A stretch of 64,000 nucleotides of DNA. Source: an uncultured Psychrobacillus sp. (GTDB taxonomy: Bacteria > Bacillota > Bacilli > Bacillales_A > Planococcaceae). This document shows, one piece after another, positions 21,525-30,870 of the stretch (within the stretch, counting starts at the first letter, position 1; every line of letters starts with the position of its first letter). Position numbers and translations under genes: made by a program. A model generated the notes under the pieces. It saw only the letters and a list, made by a program, of their open reading frames with translations. It had not been told where the DNA came from and did no database searches. The stretch covers positions 1-64,000 of the forward strand of contig CAKQHO010000002.1 of the NCBI GenBank assembly GCA_934234185.1, read 5' to 3'.

Positions 21525-24500
21525 TTATTCTAAGTTTCCAACAGGCTCTTCTTCACCAGCTAATGGTAGAAGTCCTAGAGCATCTGCTGCTGGGATATCG
21601 TCGTCTTCATCTAAATCACGAAGCTCGATTTCCTCTTCATCGATTGTTAGCATCTTAACATCCATACCTAAACTTTGTAATTCCTTAATCAATACTTTGA
21701 ATGACTCAGGAACACCTGGTTCTGGAACGCTTTCTCCTTTGACGATTGCTTCGTATGTTTTCACACGACCTACTACATCATCGGATTTAACTGTTAAGAT
21801 TTCTTGTAACGTATAAGCTGCACCATAGGCCTCAAGTGCCCATACCTCCATCTCACCGAAACGTTGTCCACCAAATTGTGCTTTACCACCAAGAGGTTGT
21901 TGTGTAACTAATGAGTAAGGTCCAGTTGAACGTGCGTGAAGTTTATCGTCAACCATGTGGGCAAGCTTGATCATATACATAACCCCAACGGAAACACGGT
22001 TATCAAATGGTTCACCAGATCTTCCGTCATAAAGCGTTGTTTTCCCATCACGGTTCAAACCAGCTTCTTCCATCGTATTCCAAACATCTTCTTCATTGGC
22101 ACCATCAAATACCGGTGAAGCCATATGAATTCCTAAAATTCTAGAAGCCATACCTAAGTGCAACTCTAAAACTTGCCCGATGTTCATACGTGATGGTACC
22201 CCAAGTGGGTTTAACATGATATCCACTGGCGTGCCATCTGGAAGGAATGGCATATCTTCTTCCGGAAGGATACGAGAGATAACCCCTTTGTTACCATGTC
22301 GTCCGGCCATTTTATCCCCTACAGAGATTTTACGTTTTTGAACGATATAGGCACGGACTAACTGATTAACTCCAGGAGATAATTCATCTCCATCTTCACG
22401 ATTAAATACTTTAACATCTAACACGATACCACCAGCACCATGAGGTACACGTAGAGAAGTATCACGTACTTCACGAGCCTTCTCTCCAAAGATTGCATGA
22501 AGAAGTCTTTCCTCTGCTGTAAGCTCTGTAACTCCTTTAGGTGTTACTTTACCTACCAGAATATCTCCATCACGTACCTCTGCACCAATACGGATAATTC
22601 CTCGGTCATCTAAGTTGCGTAATGCATCTTCACCAACGTTAGGAATATCTCTCGTAATTTCTTCAGGTCCTAGCTTTGTATCACGTGATTCAGATTCATA
22701 CTCTTCAATATGAACTGATGTATAGACATCGTCTTTCACAAGACGTTCACTCATGATTACAGCATCCTCGTAGTTATATCCATCCCATGTCATGAAGGCA
22801 ACTAAAACGTTACGACCTAACGCAAGTTCTCCTTTGTCCATAGATGGTCCATCTGCAAGAATATCAAGAGGTTTTACTCTATCTCCAACTTTTACGATTG
22901 GACGTTGGTTGATAGATGTACCATGATTCGAGCGTTCAAACTTATGAACTTTATAAGTAGTAAGGTCACCCATTACTTCTTTTCCATCCACCGTCTCAAC
23001 ACGACGAACACGAATTTCTTTTGCTTCTACATGCTCTACAATACCGTGGTACTTAGCAATAACAGCGGCACCTGAGTCACGAGCATTTACGTGTTCCATA
23101 CCGGTTCCCACAAAAGGAGCTTCTGGGTTTAATAAAGGAACAGCTTGTCGTTGCATGTTCGCACCCATTAGTGCACGGTTAGAGTCATCATTTTCTAAGA
23201 ACGGAATACATGCTGTCGCAGCTGAAACTACCTGTTTCGGCGATACATCCATGTAATCAATTTGATTTCTTCTAAATACCGTGTTATCTCCTCGGAAACG
23301 GCCAACCACTTCTTCATTTAGAAACGCACCTTCTTCAGATAAAGGAGAGTTAGCTTGCGCCACAACATAGTTGTCCTCTTCATCTGCTGTTAGGTAGTCA
23401 ATACGTGAAGTTACAAGACCAGTTTCAGGATCTACTCGACGATAAGGAGTTTCGATAAAGCCAAATTTGTTCACTTTTGCAAAACTAGAAAGTGAGTTAA
23501 TTAATCCAATGTTTGGACCTTCAGGAGTTTCAATCGGGCACATACGACCATAGTGAGAATAGTGAACGTCACGCACTTCAAATCCTGCACGTTCACGAGT
23601 AAGACCACCAGGTCCTAAAGCAGATAGACGGCGCTTATGTGTCAGTTCAGCTAATGGATTTGTTTGATCCATGAACTGAGATAACTGTGAACTACCGAAA
23701 AATTCCTTAATAGATGCAATAACTGGACGAATATTTATTAATTGTTGTGGAACAATTGCTTGTGTATCGTTAATTGACATACGTTCTCGAACTACACGCT
23801 CCATACGAGACAAACCAATACGGAATTGATTTTGAAGAAGTTCTCCTACTGAACGTAAACGACGGTTACCAAGATGATCTATGTCATCAGTGTTTCCAAC
23901 GTTAAACAATAGGTTAAAGAAATAACCAATAGATGCAACGATGTCAGCTGGAGTAATATTTTTAACTTCATTATCCACGTAAGCGTTACTAATAACGTTA
24001 ATTTCTTTTTGTTCTTCATCATTTGGTGCATAAATTTTAATCGATTGAACCGTAATGTTATCTTCGAGTACTCCACCTACTGTCGTGAAGGTTTTGAATC
24101 CAATACCATTCTCTAAGTAAGGAATAATACGATCTAAAACTCTACGATCGATTAATGTACCAGCTTCCACTAGAATTTCACCAGTTTCTGGATCAGCTAA
24201 TGTTTCTGCTACTGTTTGATTAAATAGTCGATTTTTAATATGCAATTTTTTGTTCATTTTGTAACGACCAACGTTCGCTAAATCATAGCGTTTTGCGTCA
24301 AAGAAGCGAGAATATAGTAAGCTCTTTGCACTTTCGATCGTTGGTGGTTCACCAGGACGTAAACGCTCATAGATTTCTAAAAGGGCCTTTTCAGCAGTTT
24401 CTGTGTTGTCCTTTTCAAGCGTGTTACGTAAATATTCGTTATCACCGATTAAATCGATGATTTCTTGATCTGTGCCGAAGCCTAATGCGCGAAGCAAAAC

Positions 24501-25079
24501 AGTCACTGGTAATTTACGAGTACGGTCAATACGAACATAAACTACGTCTTTTGCGTCAATTTCATATTCTAACCAAGCACCACGGTTTGGAATCACTGTT
24601 GCTCCAAAACCTTTTTTACCGTTTTTGTCTGTTTTGTCATGGAAGTAAACACTTGGTGAACGGACTAGCTGAGATACAATTACACGTTCAGCACCATTGA
24701 TAACAAAAGTACCAGTCTCCGTCATTAATGGGAAGTCTCCCATGAATACGTCCTGTTCTTTCACTTCATCCGTTTCTTTGTTGTGGAGACGTACTTTTAC
24801 GCGAAGTGGTGCTGCGTATGTTGCGTCACGTTCTTTAGATTCATCGACTGAATACTTTGGATCATTCAAACTATAGTCGACAAATTCAAGTGATAGATTG
24901 CCTGTAAAATCCTCGATTGGCGAAATGTCCTTAAACATTTCACGTAAACCTTCCTCAAGGAACCATTCGTAAGATGCAGTTTGAATCTCAATCAGATTCG
25001 GAAGCTCTAGCACCTCACTAATACGCGCAAAGCTTCTGCGCTGGCGGTGTTGTCCGTACTGAACTAGTTGACCTGTCAA
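21525..25079 (-). CDS. rpoB: DNA-directed RNA polymerase beta subunit
   Basis: This is the beta subunit of RNA polymerase, 1184 residues. The TTG at 25077-25079 is chosen as start ([22 protein letters not shown] follows). GAGGGGTGA lies six bases before it, whereas the GTG at 25088 overlaps that site, and B. subtilis RpoB begins at the same place. The rifampicin pocket [20 protein letters not shown] is wild type. The C-terminus carries the acidic tail common in Firmicutes. It is transcribed from its own promoter and leader, with rpoC downstream. Confidence 0.98.
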   Translation of the reverse strand: MTGQLVQYGQHRQRRSFARISEVLELPNLIEIQTASYEWFLEEGLREMFKDISPIEDFTGNLSLEFVDYSLNDPKYSVDESKERDATYAAPLRVKVRLHNKETDEVKEQDVFMGDFPLMTETGTFVINGAERVIVSQLVRSPSVYFHDKTDKNGKKGFGATVIPNRGAWLEYEIDAKDVVYVRIDRTRKLPVTVLLRALGFGTDQEIIDLIGDNEYLRNTLEKDNTETAEKALLEIYERLRPGEPPTIESAKSLLYSRFFDAKRYDLANVGRYKMNKKLHIKNRLFNQTVAETLADPETGEILVEAGTLIDRRVLDRIIPYLENGIGFKTFTTVGGVLEDNITVQSIKIYAPNDEEQKEINVISNAYVDNEVKNITPADIVASIGYFFNLLFNVGNTDDIDHLGNRRLRSVGELLQNQFRIGLSRMERVVRERMSINDTQAIVPQQLINIRPVIASIKEFFGSSQLSQFMDQTNPLAELTHKRRLSALGPGGLTRERAGFEVRDVHYSHYGRMCPIETPEGPNIGLINSLSSFAKVNKFGFIETPYRRVDPETGLVTSRIDYLTADEEDNYVVAQANSPLSEEGAFLNEEVVGRFRGDNTVFRRNQIDYMDVSPKQVVSAATACIPFLENDDSNRALMGANMQRQAVPLLNPEAPFVGTGMEHVNARDSGAAVIAKYHGIVEHVEAKEIRVRRVETVDGKEVMGDLTTYKVHKFERSNHGTSINQRPIVKVGDRVKPLDILADGPSMDKGELALGRNVLVAFMTWDGYNYEDAVIMSERLVKDDVYTSVHIEEYESESRDTKLGPEEITRDIPNVGEDALRNLDDRGIIRIGAEVRDGDILVGKVTPKGVTELTAEERLLHAIFGEKAREVRDTSLRVPHGAGGIVLDVKVFNREDGDELSPGVNQLVRAYIVQKRKISVGDKMAGRHGNKGVISRILPEEDMPFLPDGTPVDIMLNPLGVPSRMNIGQVLELHLGMASRILGIHMASPVFDGANEEDVWNTMEEAGLNRDGKTTLYDGRSGEPFDNRVSVGVMYMIKLAHMVDDKLHARSTGPYSLVTQQPLGGKAQFGGQRFGEMEVWALEAYGAAYTLQEILTVKSDDVVGRVKTYEAIVKGESVPEPGVPESFKVLIKELQSLGMDVKMLTIDEEEIELRDLDEDDDIPAADALGLLPLAGEEEPVGNLE

Positions 25080-25276
25080 CTCATTCACCCCTCAATAAAG
25101 CGATATTAGGTCTTTTCGATATTCATATTTTGTTGTATGATATCGAAAGACAAAAAGAAAACGAGTTCTAAAAGAGCTCATTTTCGATTAACCAAAACTT
25201 TTTCTAGGCCAGTATACCCATTCAGAATAAACTTTATTCAAAAGGGCATACGTCCTCAAAATAATATTTTTGCATT

Positions 25277-25305
25277 TTATTATAATATCATAGCGAATTT
25301 GTCAA
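25277..25305 (-). promoter_or_regulatory. Sigma-A type promoter of rpoBC
   Basis: A perfect -35 TTGACA (25300-25305) is followed by overlapping -10 options: TAATAA (25277-25282, spacer 17) or TATAAT (25279-25284, spacer 15). It lies just after the ybxB stop and leaves a leader of about 190 nt before rpoB. Confidence 0.75.
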
Positions 25306-25306
25306 G

Positions 25307-25909
25307 TCAATCTTTTGTAGCCTTGATAATCCAATAGCCTTTTTCTTTGTTGACAACTTCCACTTGACCAAAAATCTCTTCTAAATAACTAAAAGTAGAT
25401 GGTGCCCCTTGTTTCTTTTGAATCACAACCCACAATTCTCCCTCTGAAACTAACTTTTCAAATGATTCTTTATAAAAACGAAAAATCGTTTCTTTACCAG
25501 CGCGAATAGGTGGATTTGTAACTATAGCCGCAAAGTTTGCAGTTGTAACTGCTGACAACCCATCACTTTCATAGATTCGTACATTTTGTATCCCGTTACC
25601 CGCAGCATTCTTTTCTGCAAGTTGGATTGCACGTGTGTTAACATCTATTAGATGAACTGTTCTATCTTTCAATGATTTCGCCAAGGATAGACCAATCGGC
25701 CCATAACCGCAACCAACATCTAAAATATCTCCTGTTACTTGAGGTTCCTTGAAAGCATCGATCAATACACGGGAGCCAAAATCTACTTCGCTTTTACTAA
25801 ATACACCAGCATCTGTTTCAAATCGAAAGTTATTCCCCAGTAATATAAAATTCCAATGACGCGGTTTACTTTCTGTTTGAGGTTTTCTTGAATAATAATG
25901 TTCAGACAC
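25307..25909 (-). CDS. ybxB: Class I SAM-dependent methyltransferase (YbxB, RsmC-like)
   Basis: This is a 200-residue protein of the MTS/RsmC family, predicted to methylate guanine in 16S rRNA. The SAM-binding motif I is ILDVGCGYGPIGLSL, and the catalytic-type motif IV is VTNPPIRAGK (NPPI rather than NPPF/Y). GTG at 25907-25909 is taken as start because GGAGGG lies seven bases upstream and the family begins SEHYYS. Position between rplL and rpoB is conserved in Bacillales. A strong terminator precedes it, so its expression may depend on read-through. Confidence 0.93.
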   Translation of the reverse strand: MSEHYYSRKPQTESKPRHWNFILLGNNFRFETDAGVFSKSEVDFGSRVLIDAFKEPQVTGDILDVGCGYGPIGLSLAKSLKDRTVHLIDVNTRAIQLAEKNAAGNGIQNVRIYESDGLSAVTTANFAAIVTNPPIRAGKETIFRFYKESFEKLVSEGELWVVIQKKQGAPSTFSYLEEIFGQVEVVNKEKGYWIIKATKD

Positions 25910-25931
25910 CGTAAGCCCTCCACAATACATA

Positions 25932-25972
25932 CGAAGAAAAGCCCGTCGTTAACTGACGAGCTTTTTTCTTCG
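25932..25972 (-). terminator. Intrinsic terminator of rplJL
   Basis: CGAAGAAAA-GCCCGTC at the left pairs with GACGAGC-TTTTTTCTTCG at the right over about 16 bp with one G-T pair. On the minus strand the 3' arm itself supplies the TTTTCTT tract. It ends the L10/L7-L12 operon. Confidence 0.8.
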
Positions 25973-25985
25973 AAATGCACAAAAA

Positions 25986-26348
25986 TTACTTAAGTTCTAC
26001 GCTTGCTCCAACTTCTTCAAGTTGTGCTTTCATAGCTTCTGCATCTTCTTTAGATACGCCTTCTTTAAGTGCTTTTGGAGCGTTGTCTACTACTTCTTTA
26101 GCTTCTTTCAAGCCAAGACCAGTGATTTCACGAACAACTTTGATAACTTTGATTTTTTGGTCTCCTGCAGATGTAAGAACTACGTCAAAATCAGTTTTTT
26201 CTTCAGCTGCTGCTGCGCCGCCACCTGCTGCTACTGCTACAGGAGCTGCTGCTGTTACACCAAATTCTTCTTCGATTGCTTTTACTAAATCGTTTAATTC
26301 TAGAACTGTCATAGCTTTGATAGCTTCTAAGATTTGCTCTTTATTCAT
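25986..26348 (-). CDS. rplL: 50S ribosomal protein L7/L12
   Basis: This is the stalk protein that recruits translational GTPases. It has 120 residues: an N-terminal dimerisation helix ([20 protein letters not shown]), an Ala/Gly-rich hinge ([16 protein letters not shown]) and a C-terminal domain with [18 protein letters not shown]. It lies 72 bases after rplJ. A long plus-strand open frame opposite it is a shadow caused by codon bias. Confidence 0.99.
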   Translation of the reverse strand: MNKEQILEAIKAMTVLELNDLVKAIEEEFGVTAAAPVAVAAGGGAAAAEEKTDFDVVLTSAGDQKIKVIKVVREITGLGLKEAKEVVDNAPKALKEGVSKEDAEAMKAQLEEVGASVELK

Positions 26349-26420
26349 TATAATTTCCTCCTAATTGGATAATGTTTTATTGTTTGCGATCAGGCCGCAG
26401 AAGTGTTAGTGCGTATTAAA

Positions 26421-26921
26421 TTACGCGCCTTGTTCTTCTTTTTGTTCTGCAACAGCTTTTGTTGCAAGTGCGAAGTTGCGCACTGGAGCTTGAAGTACAG
26501 ATAGAAGCATAGAAAGTAGTCCTTCGCGAGATGGAAGTTCCGCTAATGCTTTAACGTCTTCAGCTGAAGATACGTTACCTTCGATGATACCAGCTTTAAT
26601 TTCAAGCTGTTCATTCTTTTTAGCAAAATCATTGATGATTTTTGCAGGTGCAATTACATCTTCGTTAGAAAATGCGATCGCGTTAGGTCCTACTAGGAAT
26701 TCATTAATTCCGTCAACCCCAACAGTTTCAGTAGCACGACGTGTAAGTGAGTTTTTATAAACTTTAAATTCCACGCCAGCTTCACGAAGCTGTTTACGTA
26801 ATTCCGTTACTTGAGCAACATTTAACCCACGGTAGTCAACTACAACTACAGAGGCAGCAGCTTTAAATTTCTCTGCAATGTCTTGTACAAGCACTTTTTT
26901 CGTTTCAATTGCTTTGCTCAT
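26421..26921 (-). CDS. rplJ: 50S ribosomal protein L10
   Basis: L10 anchors the L7/L12 dimers to the ribosome stalk base and represses its own operon by binding the leader RNA. It has 166 residues, starting [20 protein letters not shown], with the [17 protein letters not shown] segment and the C-terminal helix that holds L12. An L10 leader with an attenuator terminator directly precedes it. Confidence 0.98.
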   Translation of the reverse strand: MSKAIETKKVLVQDIAEKFKAAASVVVVDYRGLNVAQVTELRKQLREAGVEFKVYKNSLTRRATETVGVDGINEFLVGPNAIAFSNEDVIAPAKIINDFAKKNEQLEIKAGIIEGNVSSAEDVKALAELPSREGLLSMLLSVLQAPVRNFALATKAVAEQKEEQGA

Positions 26922-26934
26922 TTTGGCACCTCCT

Positions 26935-27103
26935 ATAAGAATTGGCCACTTATACCGACAAAAGAAAAGCCTCTGTTCTACAAGTAGACACAGAGGCAGA
27001 AAGTCATCTTCTAAATTAGAATTTGATATTTCATGTCCTCGGTAGGATTTTTAAGCGACAAGTCGCTCCTACTGTCTTCGGTACAAATGTATATTTCACA
27101 ACA
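26935..27103 (-). ncRNA. L10 leader RNA (autoregulatory attenuator of rplJL)
   Basis: The minus-strand leader contains the conserved core AGUAGGAGCGACUUGUCGCU and CCUACCGAGGACA (about 27025-27078), recognisable as the Firmicute L10 leader. Before the gene is a terminator hairpin, GCCTCTG (26969-26975) with CAGAGGC (26991-26997) and an inner TCTAC/GTAGA stem, followed by TTTTCTTTT. Binding of excess L10(L12)4 is known to favour termination in this family. Confidence 0.92.
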
Positions 27104-27109
27104 GAAGCT

Positions 27110-27138
27110 ATATTAACAAATATAACTTAGGCTGTCAA
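27110..27138 (-). promoter_or_regulatory. Sigma-A type promoter of rplJL
   Basis: A perfect -35 TTGACA (27133-27138) and -10 TAATAT (27110-27115) with a 17-bp spacer lie just downstream of rplA and just upstream of the L10 leader. Confidence 0.88.
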
Positions 27139-27141
27139 TAA

Positions 27142-27834
27142 TTATTTTACTGATTGTGCATCAACTTTAATAGCAGGTCCCATTGTAGTAGTTACATTTA
27201 CAGATTTCATGTAAATACCTTTTGCAGCAGCTGGTTTAGCTTTTTGCACTACATCGAATACAGCTAAGAAGTTTTCAACCAATTTGTCGTCTTCGAAAGA
27301 AACTTTACCGATAGGAGCATGAATAATCCCTGTTTTGTCAGCGCGATATTCTACTTTACCAGCTTTAATTTCTTGAACTGCTTTTGTTACATCAAATGTA
27401 ACTGTACCAGTTTTAGGGTTAGGCATTAAACCTTTAGGCCCTAATACACGACCGATTTTACCAACTTCACCCATCATGTCTGGAGTAGCTACGATAACAT
27501 CGAAGTCAAACCATCCTTGTTGAATTTTAGTGATATAATCTGCGTCGCCTACATAGTCTGCACCAGCAGCTTCAGCTTCTTTTAACTTATCGCCTTTAGC
27601 AAATACTAAAACGCGTTGAGTTTTACCAGTACCGTTTGGAAGCACTACTGCCCCACGGATTTGTTGGTCGTTTTTACGAGTGTCGATTCCAAGACGGAAA
27701 GCAACTTCTACTGTCGCATCAAAATTAACTGTGCTTGTCTTTTTTGCAAGCTCAATTGCTTCTTTAGCGGAGTATAATGTATTTTTGTCTACTAATTTAG
27801 CAGCTTCTTGTAATTTTTTACCTTTGTTAGCCAT
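27142..27834 (-). CDS. rplA: 50S ribosomal protein L1
   Basis: L1 forms the mobile stalk that moves deacylated tRNA out of the E site, and in many bacteria it represses translation of its own mRNA. It has 230 residues, starting [18 protein letters not shown]. Conserved [24 protein letters not shown] sequence (here [18 protein letters not shown]) is intact near residues 120-140. It follows rplK with a 130-base gap that contains a long stem. Confidence 0.98.
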   Translation of the reverse strand: MANKGKKLQEAAKLVDKNTLYSAKEAIELAKKTSTVNFDATVEVAFRLGIDTRKNDQQIRGAVVLPNGTGKTQRVLVFAKGDKLKEAEAAGADYVGDADYITKIQQGWFDFDVIVATPDMMGEVGKIGRVLGPKGLMPNPKTGTVTFDVTKAVQEIKAGKVEYRADKTGIIHAPIGKVSFEDDKLVENFLAVFDVVQKAKPAAAKGIYMKSVNVTTTMGPAIKVDAQSVK

Positions 27835-27888
27835 TTAAAATGTCCTCCTCGAATAGTGGTTATAGCGGAATAAACCTCCCACGTGTAA

Positions 27889-27923
27889 AGGTTGCAGTTA
27901 TCCTAAATGAACAACTACAACCT
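27889..27923 (-). promoter_or_regulatory. Conserved-looking hairpin between rplK and rplA
   Basis: On the mRNA, AGGUUGUAGUUGU (27911-27923) pairs fully with AUAACUGCAACCU (27889-27901), 13 pairs including two G-U, around a nine-base loop. No T-run follows, so it is not a terminator. It may be a processing site or an L1-binding element; that is a guess. Confidence 0.45.
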
Positions 27924-27964
27924 TCCAAAAAACAAATGCTTCCTATCAAAATGCACATTAGATA

Positions 27965-28390
27965 TTAGTCTACGATCGTAATACCCATGCTACGTGCAGT
28001 ACCTTCAACCATCAACATAGCTGATTCAACAGATGCTGCATTTAAATCTGGCATTTTTTGTTCAGCGATTTCGCGAACTTTATCACGTTTAACCGTTGCC
28101 ACTTTTACGCGGTTTGGTTCACCTGATCCAGATTGAATACCTGCTGCTACTTTAAGTAGCACTGCTGCCGGTGGAGTTTTTGTAATGAAAGTAAATGAAC
28201 GGTCTTCAAATACAGAAATTTCTACCGGAATGATTAGACCTGCTTGATCTGCAGTACGTGCGTTGAACTCCTTACAGAATCCCATGATATTAACACCCGC
28301 TTGACCTAATGCAGGACCAACCGGCGGCGCTGGGTTTGCTTTACCAGCAGGGATTTGTAATTTAACAACTTTAATCACTTTTTTAGCCAC
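27965..28390 (-). CDS. rplK: 50S ribosomal protein L11
   Basis: L11 with its rRNA site forms the GTPase-associated centre and the thiostrepton pocket. GTG at 28388-28390 is chosen as start: AAGGAGG is eight bases upstream, and the product [19 protein letters not shown] is then 141 residues, the family length. The proline-rich N-domain ([14 protein letters not shown]) is intact. In the leader, GAGACA can pair with TGTCTC right beside the GTG, which could hide the start. Confidence 0.97.
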   Translation of the reverse strand: MAKKVIKVVKLQIPAGKANPAPPVGPALGQAGVNIMGFCKEFNARTADQAGLIIPVEISVFEDRSFTFITKTPPAAVLLKVAAGIQSGSGEPNRVKVATVKRDKVREIAEQKMPDLNAASVESAMLMVEGTARSMGITIVD

Positions 28391-28518
28391 GAGACACACC
28401 TCCTTAAGTCCGTGATGTGGTAATAGGGTCGCCCCTCCCACTCAAATATCTGTCTCTCAGCTCTTCGCTGATAACATTATAATAATTAATACAGACGTAT
28501 TTTAGTCTGACCTTTGAA

Positions 28519-28547
28519 ATGATACCACTTATCCATTTTTTTAGCAA
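28519..28547 (-). promoter_or_regulatory. Probable promoter of rplKA
   Basis: A -35 TTGCTA (28542-28547) and -10 TATCAT (28519-28524) are spaced 17 bp in the nusG-rplK gap. A second, better -10 (TATAAT) lies further down near 28480 but has no convincing -35. Confidence 0.5.
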
Positions 28548-28554
28548 GTGTTAA

Positions 28555-29088
28555 TTATACTTTAATCACTTGCTCAAAGTCTAACTCCATGTTAGTTTCT
28601 CTACCAAACATATCAATAGAAACAGTAACTTTTCCTTTGTCGGTATCGATTGTCTCTACCTTACCTTGGAAATGAGCAAACGGCCCTTCTAGCACTTCCA
28701 CTAGTTCACCAATCGTAAAGTCGACCTCTACCTTACGGTCAGTCATACCCATTTGTTTTAGGATAAAATCTACTTCTTCTGGAAGTAGCGGAGTTGGTTT
28801 AGTACCTCCTCCTGATGAACCGATAAATCCAGTAACGCCTGGTGTATTTCTCACAACATACCAAGCATCGTCTGTCATAATTAGCTCAACTAAAACATAA
28901 CCTGGGAATGTTTTTCTCATTACTGTACGTTTTTTGCCGTCTTTAATGTCTGTTTCTTGCTCTTCCGGGATAATCACACGAAATATCTTATCTTGCATAC
29001 CCATCGTTTCTACACGTTTCTCAAGGTTTGCTTTTACTTTATTTTCGTACCCTGAATACGTGTGAACGACATACCAATTTTTTTCCAT
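28555..29088 (-). CDS. nusG: Transcription termination/antitermination factor NusG
   Basis: NusG binds RNA polymerase and modulates pausing and, in Bacilli, sequence-specific pausing at T-rich non-template DNA. It has 177 residues: an N-terminal NGN domain (MEKNWYVVHTYSGYENKVKANLEK) and a C-terminal KOW domain with VLEGPFAHFQGKVETID near residues 130-147. It follows secE with a terminator-like hairpin in between. Confidence 0.98.
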   Translation of the reverse strand: MEKNWYVVHTYSGYENKVKANLEKRVETMGMQDKIFRVIIPEEQETDIKDGKKRTVMRKTFPGYVLVELIMTDDAWYVVRNTPGVTGFIGSSGGGTKPTPLLPEEVDFILKQMGMTDRKVEVDFTIGELVEVLEGPFAHFQGKVETIDTDKGKVTVSIDMFGRETNMELDFEQVIKV

Positions 29089-29132
29089 AGTGTCAGGACT
29101 GAATGTCCTTCCCTCCTTTTCTAAACAAAATG

Positions 29133-29163
29133 AAAAAACCCGTTCGTTTACTAAGACGGGCTA
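29133..29163 (-). terminator. Terminator-like hairpin between secE and nusG
   Basis: On the minus strand AGCCCGT pairs with ACGGGTT (7 bp, one G-T) over a loop of about twelve bases, followed by a run of T (TTTTTT with the stem end). It is a plausible attenuator that reduces or controls read-through into nusG. Confidence 0.5.
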
Positions 29164-29188
29164 TTTTCAAATATATACTTGCTATTAT

Positions 29189-29374
29189 TTATAATTCTAG
29201 GTACCAGCGTAAAAGTGAAGAGATCCCTAAATCTACTACAGCAAAGAATACAGCCATCACTACAACAGTTGACAAAACTACAATCGTATATTTTGTCAAT
29301 TCTTTACGTTTTGGCCAACTTACTTTTCTCATTTCTGAAACTACACTCTTAAAAAATCCACTATTATTAGCCAT
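29189..29374 (-). CDS. secE: Preprotein translocase subunit SecE
   Basis: SecE clamps SecY in the membrane protein-export channel. It has 61 residues, a single-span form normal for Firmicutes: a short amphipathic N-terminus with the conserved SEMRKVSWPKRKEL, and one transmembrane helix near residues 30-52. It lies between rpmGB and nusG, the widely conserved order. Confidence 0.96.
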   Translation of the reverse strand: MANNSGFFKSVVSEMRKVSWPKRKELTKYTIVVLSTVVVMAVFFAVVDLGISSLLRWYLEL

Positions 29375-29417
29375 TTAGCTAAACCTCCACAGAGAAAAAT
29401 CTATCTTATTTTCATAC

Positions 29418-29567
29418 TCATATCGTTTGTTTATGAACTGTATGAGCGTTACAATGGGCACAGTATTTTTTTCTTTCGACTCGGACCGCTTCTTGTTCTT
29501 TTGAGGAAGGCACGGTATAGTTTCGATTACCACATTGCGCACAACTCAAAACGATTTTTTTAGTCAT
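29418..29567 (-). CDS. rpmGB: 50S ribosomal protein L33 (zinc-binding type)
   Basis: This 49-residue gene starts MTKKIVLSCAQCGNRNY. Cys9-x2-Cys12 and Cys36-x2-Cys39 form a zinc-ribbon, so this is the C+ (zinc) form of L33. Bacilli often carry paralogues lacking the cysteines for use under zinc starvation. The ATG at 29565-29567 follows AAAAGGTGAGA. First gene of the rpmGB-secE-nusG unit. Confidence 0.95.
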   Translation of the reverse strand: MTKKIVLSCAQCGNRNYTVPSSKEQEAVRVERKKYCAHCNAHTVHKQTI

Positions 29568-29600
29568 ATTCTCACCTTTTGGGGGTATAAGTCTTTTTCA

Positions 29601-29629
29601 AGATTATCACCTTAGGCATATCATGTCAA
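29601..29629 (-). promoter_or_regulatory. Sigma-A type promoter of rpmGB-secE-nusG
   Basis: A perfect -35 TTGACA (29624-29629) and -10 TAATCT (29601-29606) are spaced by 17 bp, immediately after the sigH stop codon and about 30 bp before rpmGB. Confidence 0.82.
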
Positions 29630-29640
29630 CAAAATCCCAG

Positions 29641-30285
29641 TTATGCGTAGTTGCTTCCAATTTCCATATATCTTTCTAGTTTTCTTTTTACTCTTTGCAA
29701 AGCATTATCAATAGACTTAACATGACGGTTCAATTCCTCTGAGATTTCCTGGTACGATTGGCCATCTAGGTATAGAGCCAAAACCTGCTGCTCCAATTCG
29801 CTTAAGATTTCCCCCATTTTCCCTTCCATGTAATCAACGTTTTCCCTATTAATAATCAATTCTTCCGGATCATCCACTACAGATCCAGCAATCACATCCA
29901 GTAAAGTTCGGTCAGATTCTTCATCATAGATAGGCTTGTCCAAAGATACATACGAGTTTAACGGAATATGCTTCTGGCGTGTAGCGGTTTTAATAGCCGT
30001 GATAATTTGTCTTGTGATACATAGCTCTGCAAAAGCTCTAAAGGAAGCTAGTTTTTCCTCTTTGAAATCACGAATAGCTTTATATAATCCAATCATGCCC
30101 TCTTGGAGTATATCTTCCTTATCCGCGCCAATCAGAAAATAAGATCTACCTTTCATACGAACGAAGGGACGGTACTTATTAATCAAATAATCTAATGCTT
30201 CAGTGTTTCCTTGATGAACCATCTCTACAAGTTCTTCATCTAGTAAACTATCCAATTGTTGTAGATCCAGCTCTGTTTTTTCCAA
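29641..30285 (-). CDS. sigH: RNA polymerase sigma-H factor (sporulation/competence)
   Basis: Sigma-H directs early sporulation and competence-type genes in Bacilli. The TTG at 30283-30285 is chosen as start (product 214 residues, EKTELDLQQLDSLLDEELVE follows): GAGGTGA lies five bases before it, while the ATG at 30321 sits next to the -10 and upstream of the transcription start. Region 2 contains ALDYLINKYRPFVRMKGRSY and DILQEGMIGLYKAIRDF. Region 4 has the helix-turn-helix SYQEISEELNRHVKSIDNAL. Neighbours match B. subtilis. Confidence 0.96.
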   Translation of the reverse strand: MEKTELDLQQLDSLLDEELVEMVHQGNTEALDYLINKYRPFVRMKGRSYFLIGADKEDILQEGMIGLYKAIRDFKEEKLASFRAFAELCITRQIITAIKTATRQKHIPLNSYVSLDKPIYDEESDRTLLDVIAGSVVDDPEELIINRENVDYMEGKMGEILSELEQQVLALYLDGQSYQEISEELNRHVKSIDNALQRVKRKLERYMEIGSNYA

Positions 30286-30322
30286 TGAAGTCACCTCAGC
30301 TAAATTTTTGAATATTACCATA

Positions 30323-30352
30323 AGTATACAGTAACAAAATTTATAGCGTCAA
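30323..30352 (-). promoter_or_regulatory. Sigma-A type promoter of sigH
   Basis: A -35 TTGACG (30347-30352) and -10 TATACT (30323-30328) have an 18-bp spacer. The -35 begins just after the rae1 stop codon. In B. subtilis the sigH promoter is repressed by AbrB, but no site was identified here. Confidence 0.75.
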
Positions 30353-30356
30353 TGAG

Positions 30357-30866
30357 TCATTTCATTCCTCTTCGCCATTTTTCGAAAATTTCCGCAACTT
30401 CCTCGGATAATGGTATAGTGGAGGTCGGCTTATTCTCTTGGATATTCTTCACTTTTTTAGTGATATTAGAGGAAATCGAAATCATTTCAATTTCTAATTC
30501 TCTTGCTGATTTTCTCAACGCTCCCTGTCCAAAAATAACTCGCTGCTCCGTTAAATCTGAAGTAGCAACGTATATTTGGACTCTTCGCCCGCTCAGTTCT
30601 TTTGTAAGTTTTTCTATTCGCTCGTCCGCTGTTTCATTTTCTCTTGTATAAATAACTTCTACATCATGCTGCTTTTTTTTATTTTCAATGCCTGGAACTA
30701 AATGAGCGTCAAATACTATAATTAATCGGATACCCGTAAATGCTTTATATTCTGCCATCTGTTCAATCAGTCTATCTCTAGCATCTAGCAGCTTATCTTT
30801 TTTCAGTATTCTTAGCTCGTTCCATGCGCCGATGATATTATACCCATCGACAATTAGTATCTGCAT
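30357..30866 (-). CDS. rae1: Ribosome-dependent mRNA endonuclease Rae1 (NYN domain, YacP)
   Basis: Rae1 cleaves mRNA within the A site of translating ribosomes in B. subtilis. The 169-residue NYN/PIN-like protein starts MQILIVDGYNIIGAWNEL. The acidic residues Asp7 in VDGYN and Asp in IIVFDAH are those expected for the metal site. It sits five bases after rlmB and just before sigH, as in B. subtilis. Confidence 0.94.
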   Translation of the reverse strand: MQILIVDGYNIIGAWNELRILKKDKLLDARDRLIEQMAEYKAFTGIRLIIVFDAHLVPGIENKKKQHDVEVIYTRENETADERIEKLTKELSGRRVQIYVATSDLTEQRVIFGQGALRKSARELEIEMISISSNITKKVKNIQENKPTSTIPLSEEVAEIFEKWRRGMK

Positions 30867-30870
30867 GTCG

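Noticed and set aside
25975..26364. 129-codon plus-strand frame opposite rplL
   Set aside because: It mirrors the codon bias of rplL, and its low-complexity Ala/Ser product has no family resemblance.
30286..30321. ATG at 30319-30321 as start of sigH
   Set aside because: It lies beside the -10 and before the predicted transcription start and lacks a ribosome-binding site; TTG at 30283-30285 fits better.
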